NCBI GenBank assembly: GCA_002352105.1
Contig: DEHV01000057.1
Location: 1 to 6,205 of the forward strand
Reading direction: 5' to 3'
Origin: Chitinophagaceae bacterium UBA2791
GTDB lineage: Bacteria > Bacteroidota > Bacteroidia > Chitinophagales > Chitinophagaceae
Length of the DNA stretch: 6,205 bases
Shown here: positions 4,975 through 6,205 of the stretch, piece by piece
Layout of the letters: each line of letters starts with the position of its first letter
Numbering within the stretch: position 1 is the stretch's first letter
Translations under genes and position numbers: made by a program
The notes under the pieces: generated by a model
The model's input: the letters and a program-made list of their open reading frames with translations, nothing else
What the model was told of the DNA's origin: nothing
The model's database searches: none

Positions 4975-6205
4975 ATGCGTATCAAACAGCGGGATGCTTC
5001 CGACTGCGGAGCGGCATGCCTGGCATCGGTCTGCGCTTACTATAAGCTGTATATGCCCGTATCCAGGATACGGCAGTATACGGACGCCGATCAGCGCGGC
5101 GCGACAGTATGGGGGTTGACGCAGGCGGCGGCCCGGCTCGGGTTCCAGGCCAGGGGGGTCCGGGCGCCCAGCTCATCCCTAAAGGAAATCCCGCTTCCAG
5201 CCATAGCTCATGTGATGGTCAACGAAACCACCGCGCATTATATTACGATTTGCAAGGTAGGGAACGCAAAAATGGTCGTCATGGATCCCGCGTCCGGGGC
5301 TTTCAAAAAAATGACGATAACGGCGTTCAACAAAATATGGAGCGGCGTGATCGTACTCCTGGTCCCCGAAGGATCTTTCACCAAAAGGGATGAAAGGATA
5401 TCCAATATACATCGATTCTGGAAACTGACGCTGCCGCATCAATCGGTAATGATCCAGTCATGTATCGGCGCAGCGGTGATCAGCCTGCTGGCGCTGGCTT
5501 CCTCTGTATATGTGCAGAAGATCGTCGACTTTGTTCTGCCGGAACAAAACCTTCGCCTCCTGAATGCCATGACCCTGATCATGATCCTTCTGCTGGTTTT
5601 CCAGGTCATTATCGGCATCATCAAATCCCTGCTTACGCTTCAGACGGGTCAATACATCGACGCCCGGCTCATCATGGGATATTACCGCCATCTGCTCTGC
5701 CTTCCACATCGCTTCTTCGACAATATGCGCGTCGGCGAAATCACAAGCAGGATAAATGACGCCGTAAAAATCAGGGTATTCATCAGCGAAGTAGTCATTA
5801 ACCTTATCGTAAACGCGCTTATCCTCGTTTTTTCCTTCCTGCTGATGTTTTTTTATTATTGGAAGCTGGCGCTGATGATGGCTTCCATTCTCCCGGTCTA
5901 TGCGCTCCTGTGCTATATGAACGACCGGGTTAACAAAAAATGGCAAAGAAAGATCATGGAAGACGGCGCCGCCCTGGACGCTCAACTGGTAGAAAGCCTG
6001 CAGTCTGCCTCCACCATAAAAAAACTGGGACTGGAATCGTATGCCGGAGACAAAACGGAAAACAAGCTTATGCAGTTGCTGAGAACCATCTGCAAGGAAT
6101 CGGCATACCAGATATACCTGGTTAATTCGGCAGAATCTGTCACCCGTTTCTTCAGCATCCTGATATTGTGGAGCGGTAGCTATTTCGTTATCGCCAGGCA
6201 TCTCA
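4975..6205 (+). CDS. Peptidase-containing ABC transporter, C39 type (partial, ATPase domain off right edge)
   Basis: This is a bacteriocin-type ABC exporter that cuts double-glycine leaders and pumps the mature peptide across the inner membrane. The 410 visible codons are open to the window edge. The N-terminal C39 peptidase domain begins KQRDASDCGAACLASV: Q5 is the oxyanion-hole glutamine and C11 the nucleophile. H88 (AHYITI) and D104 (MDPASG) complete the triad, so the protease looks active. The membrane domain follows with segments at about 159-180, 196-219, 272-294, 297-315 and 391-408. It contains the exporter motif HRFFDNMRVGEITSRINDAV between the second and third. The sixth segment and the nucleotide-binding domain are beyond the window. 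ATG at 4975 is chosen; a TTG at 4963 (adding MKKN) is a real alternative, bounded by the in-frame TAA at 4957. Its likely substrates are the two leader peptides upstream. Confidence 0.95.
   Translation, partial: MRIKQRDASDCGAACLASVCAYYKLYMPVSRIRQYTDADQRGATVWGLTQAAARLGFQARGVRAPSSSLKEIPLPAIAHVMVNETTAHYITICKVGNAKMVVMDPASGAFKKMTITAFNKIWSGVIVLLVPEGSFTKRDERISNIHRFWKLTLPHQSVMIQSCIGAAVISLLALASSVYVQKIVDFVLPEQNLRLLNAMTLIMILLLVFQVIIGIIKSLLTLQTGQYIDARLIMGYYRHLLCLPHRFFDNMRVGEITSRINDAVKIRVFISEVVINLIVNALILVFSFLLMFFYYWKLALMMASILPVYALLCYMNDRVNKKWQRKIMEDGAALDAQLVESLQSASTIKKLGLESYAGDKTENKLMQLLRTICKESAYQIYLVNSAESVTRFFSILILWSGSYFVIARHL

Noticed and set aside
5458..6201. Open frame of 247 codons on the minus strand
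   Set aside because: It is antisense to the ABC transporter membrane domain, which has clear family motifs throughout. The antisense translation shows no coherent domain.

Overview
The window most likely comes from a Bacteroidota chromosome, probably a Chitinophaga-like member of the Chitinophagaceae. Three things point there: A-rich rather than Shine-Dalgarno start regions, a possible TAnnTTTG promoter element, and the family types seen (HlyD-type adaptor, C39-peptidase ABC exporter, HExxH/propeller/barrel outer-membrane protein). This placement is inference, because no rRNA or other marker gene is present. Base composition is moderate and even, with no sign of an inserted foreign block.

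Layout. Positions 1-2498 are one long open frame on the minus strand that runs off the left edge. It encodes a secreted protein with an HExxH metalloprotease-like domain, a beta-propeller-like middle and the start of what looks like an outer-membrane barrel. A 188-base divergent intergenic region (2499-2686) follows. Everything to its right is on the plus strand: two small double-glycine leader peptides (2687-2884 and 2924-3130), a 267-base gap holding a perfect 16-bp inverted repeat 128 bases apart, a 53-residue single-pass membrane protein (3398-3559), an HlyD-family membrane fusion protein (3623-4795), a 179-base gap with small hairpins, and the first 410 residues of a peptidase-containing ABC transporter (4975 to the right edge).

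How it works together (inference). The plus-strand genes read as a compact peptide-export locus. Both precursors carry the leader signature L(-12), E(-8), I(-4), GG. The ABC transporter's C39 domain, with its Cys-His-Asp triad intact, would cut after GG and pump the cores out, and HlyD would bridge the periplasm towards a TolC-type channel not seen here. The cores are small, cationic and glycine-rich with GxxxG motifs, which suggests an unmodified two-peptide (class IIb-like) bacteriocin or signal. No modification enzyme lies in the window. The small membrane protein shares a Y-x-[MF]-G-K-x-E-G motif with the first core and is the best candidate for self-protection or a third, leaderless component.

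The ATPase half of the transporter and anything beyond it lie outside the window. No tRNA, rRNA, CRISPR array, transposase or recombinase gene was seen.
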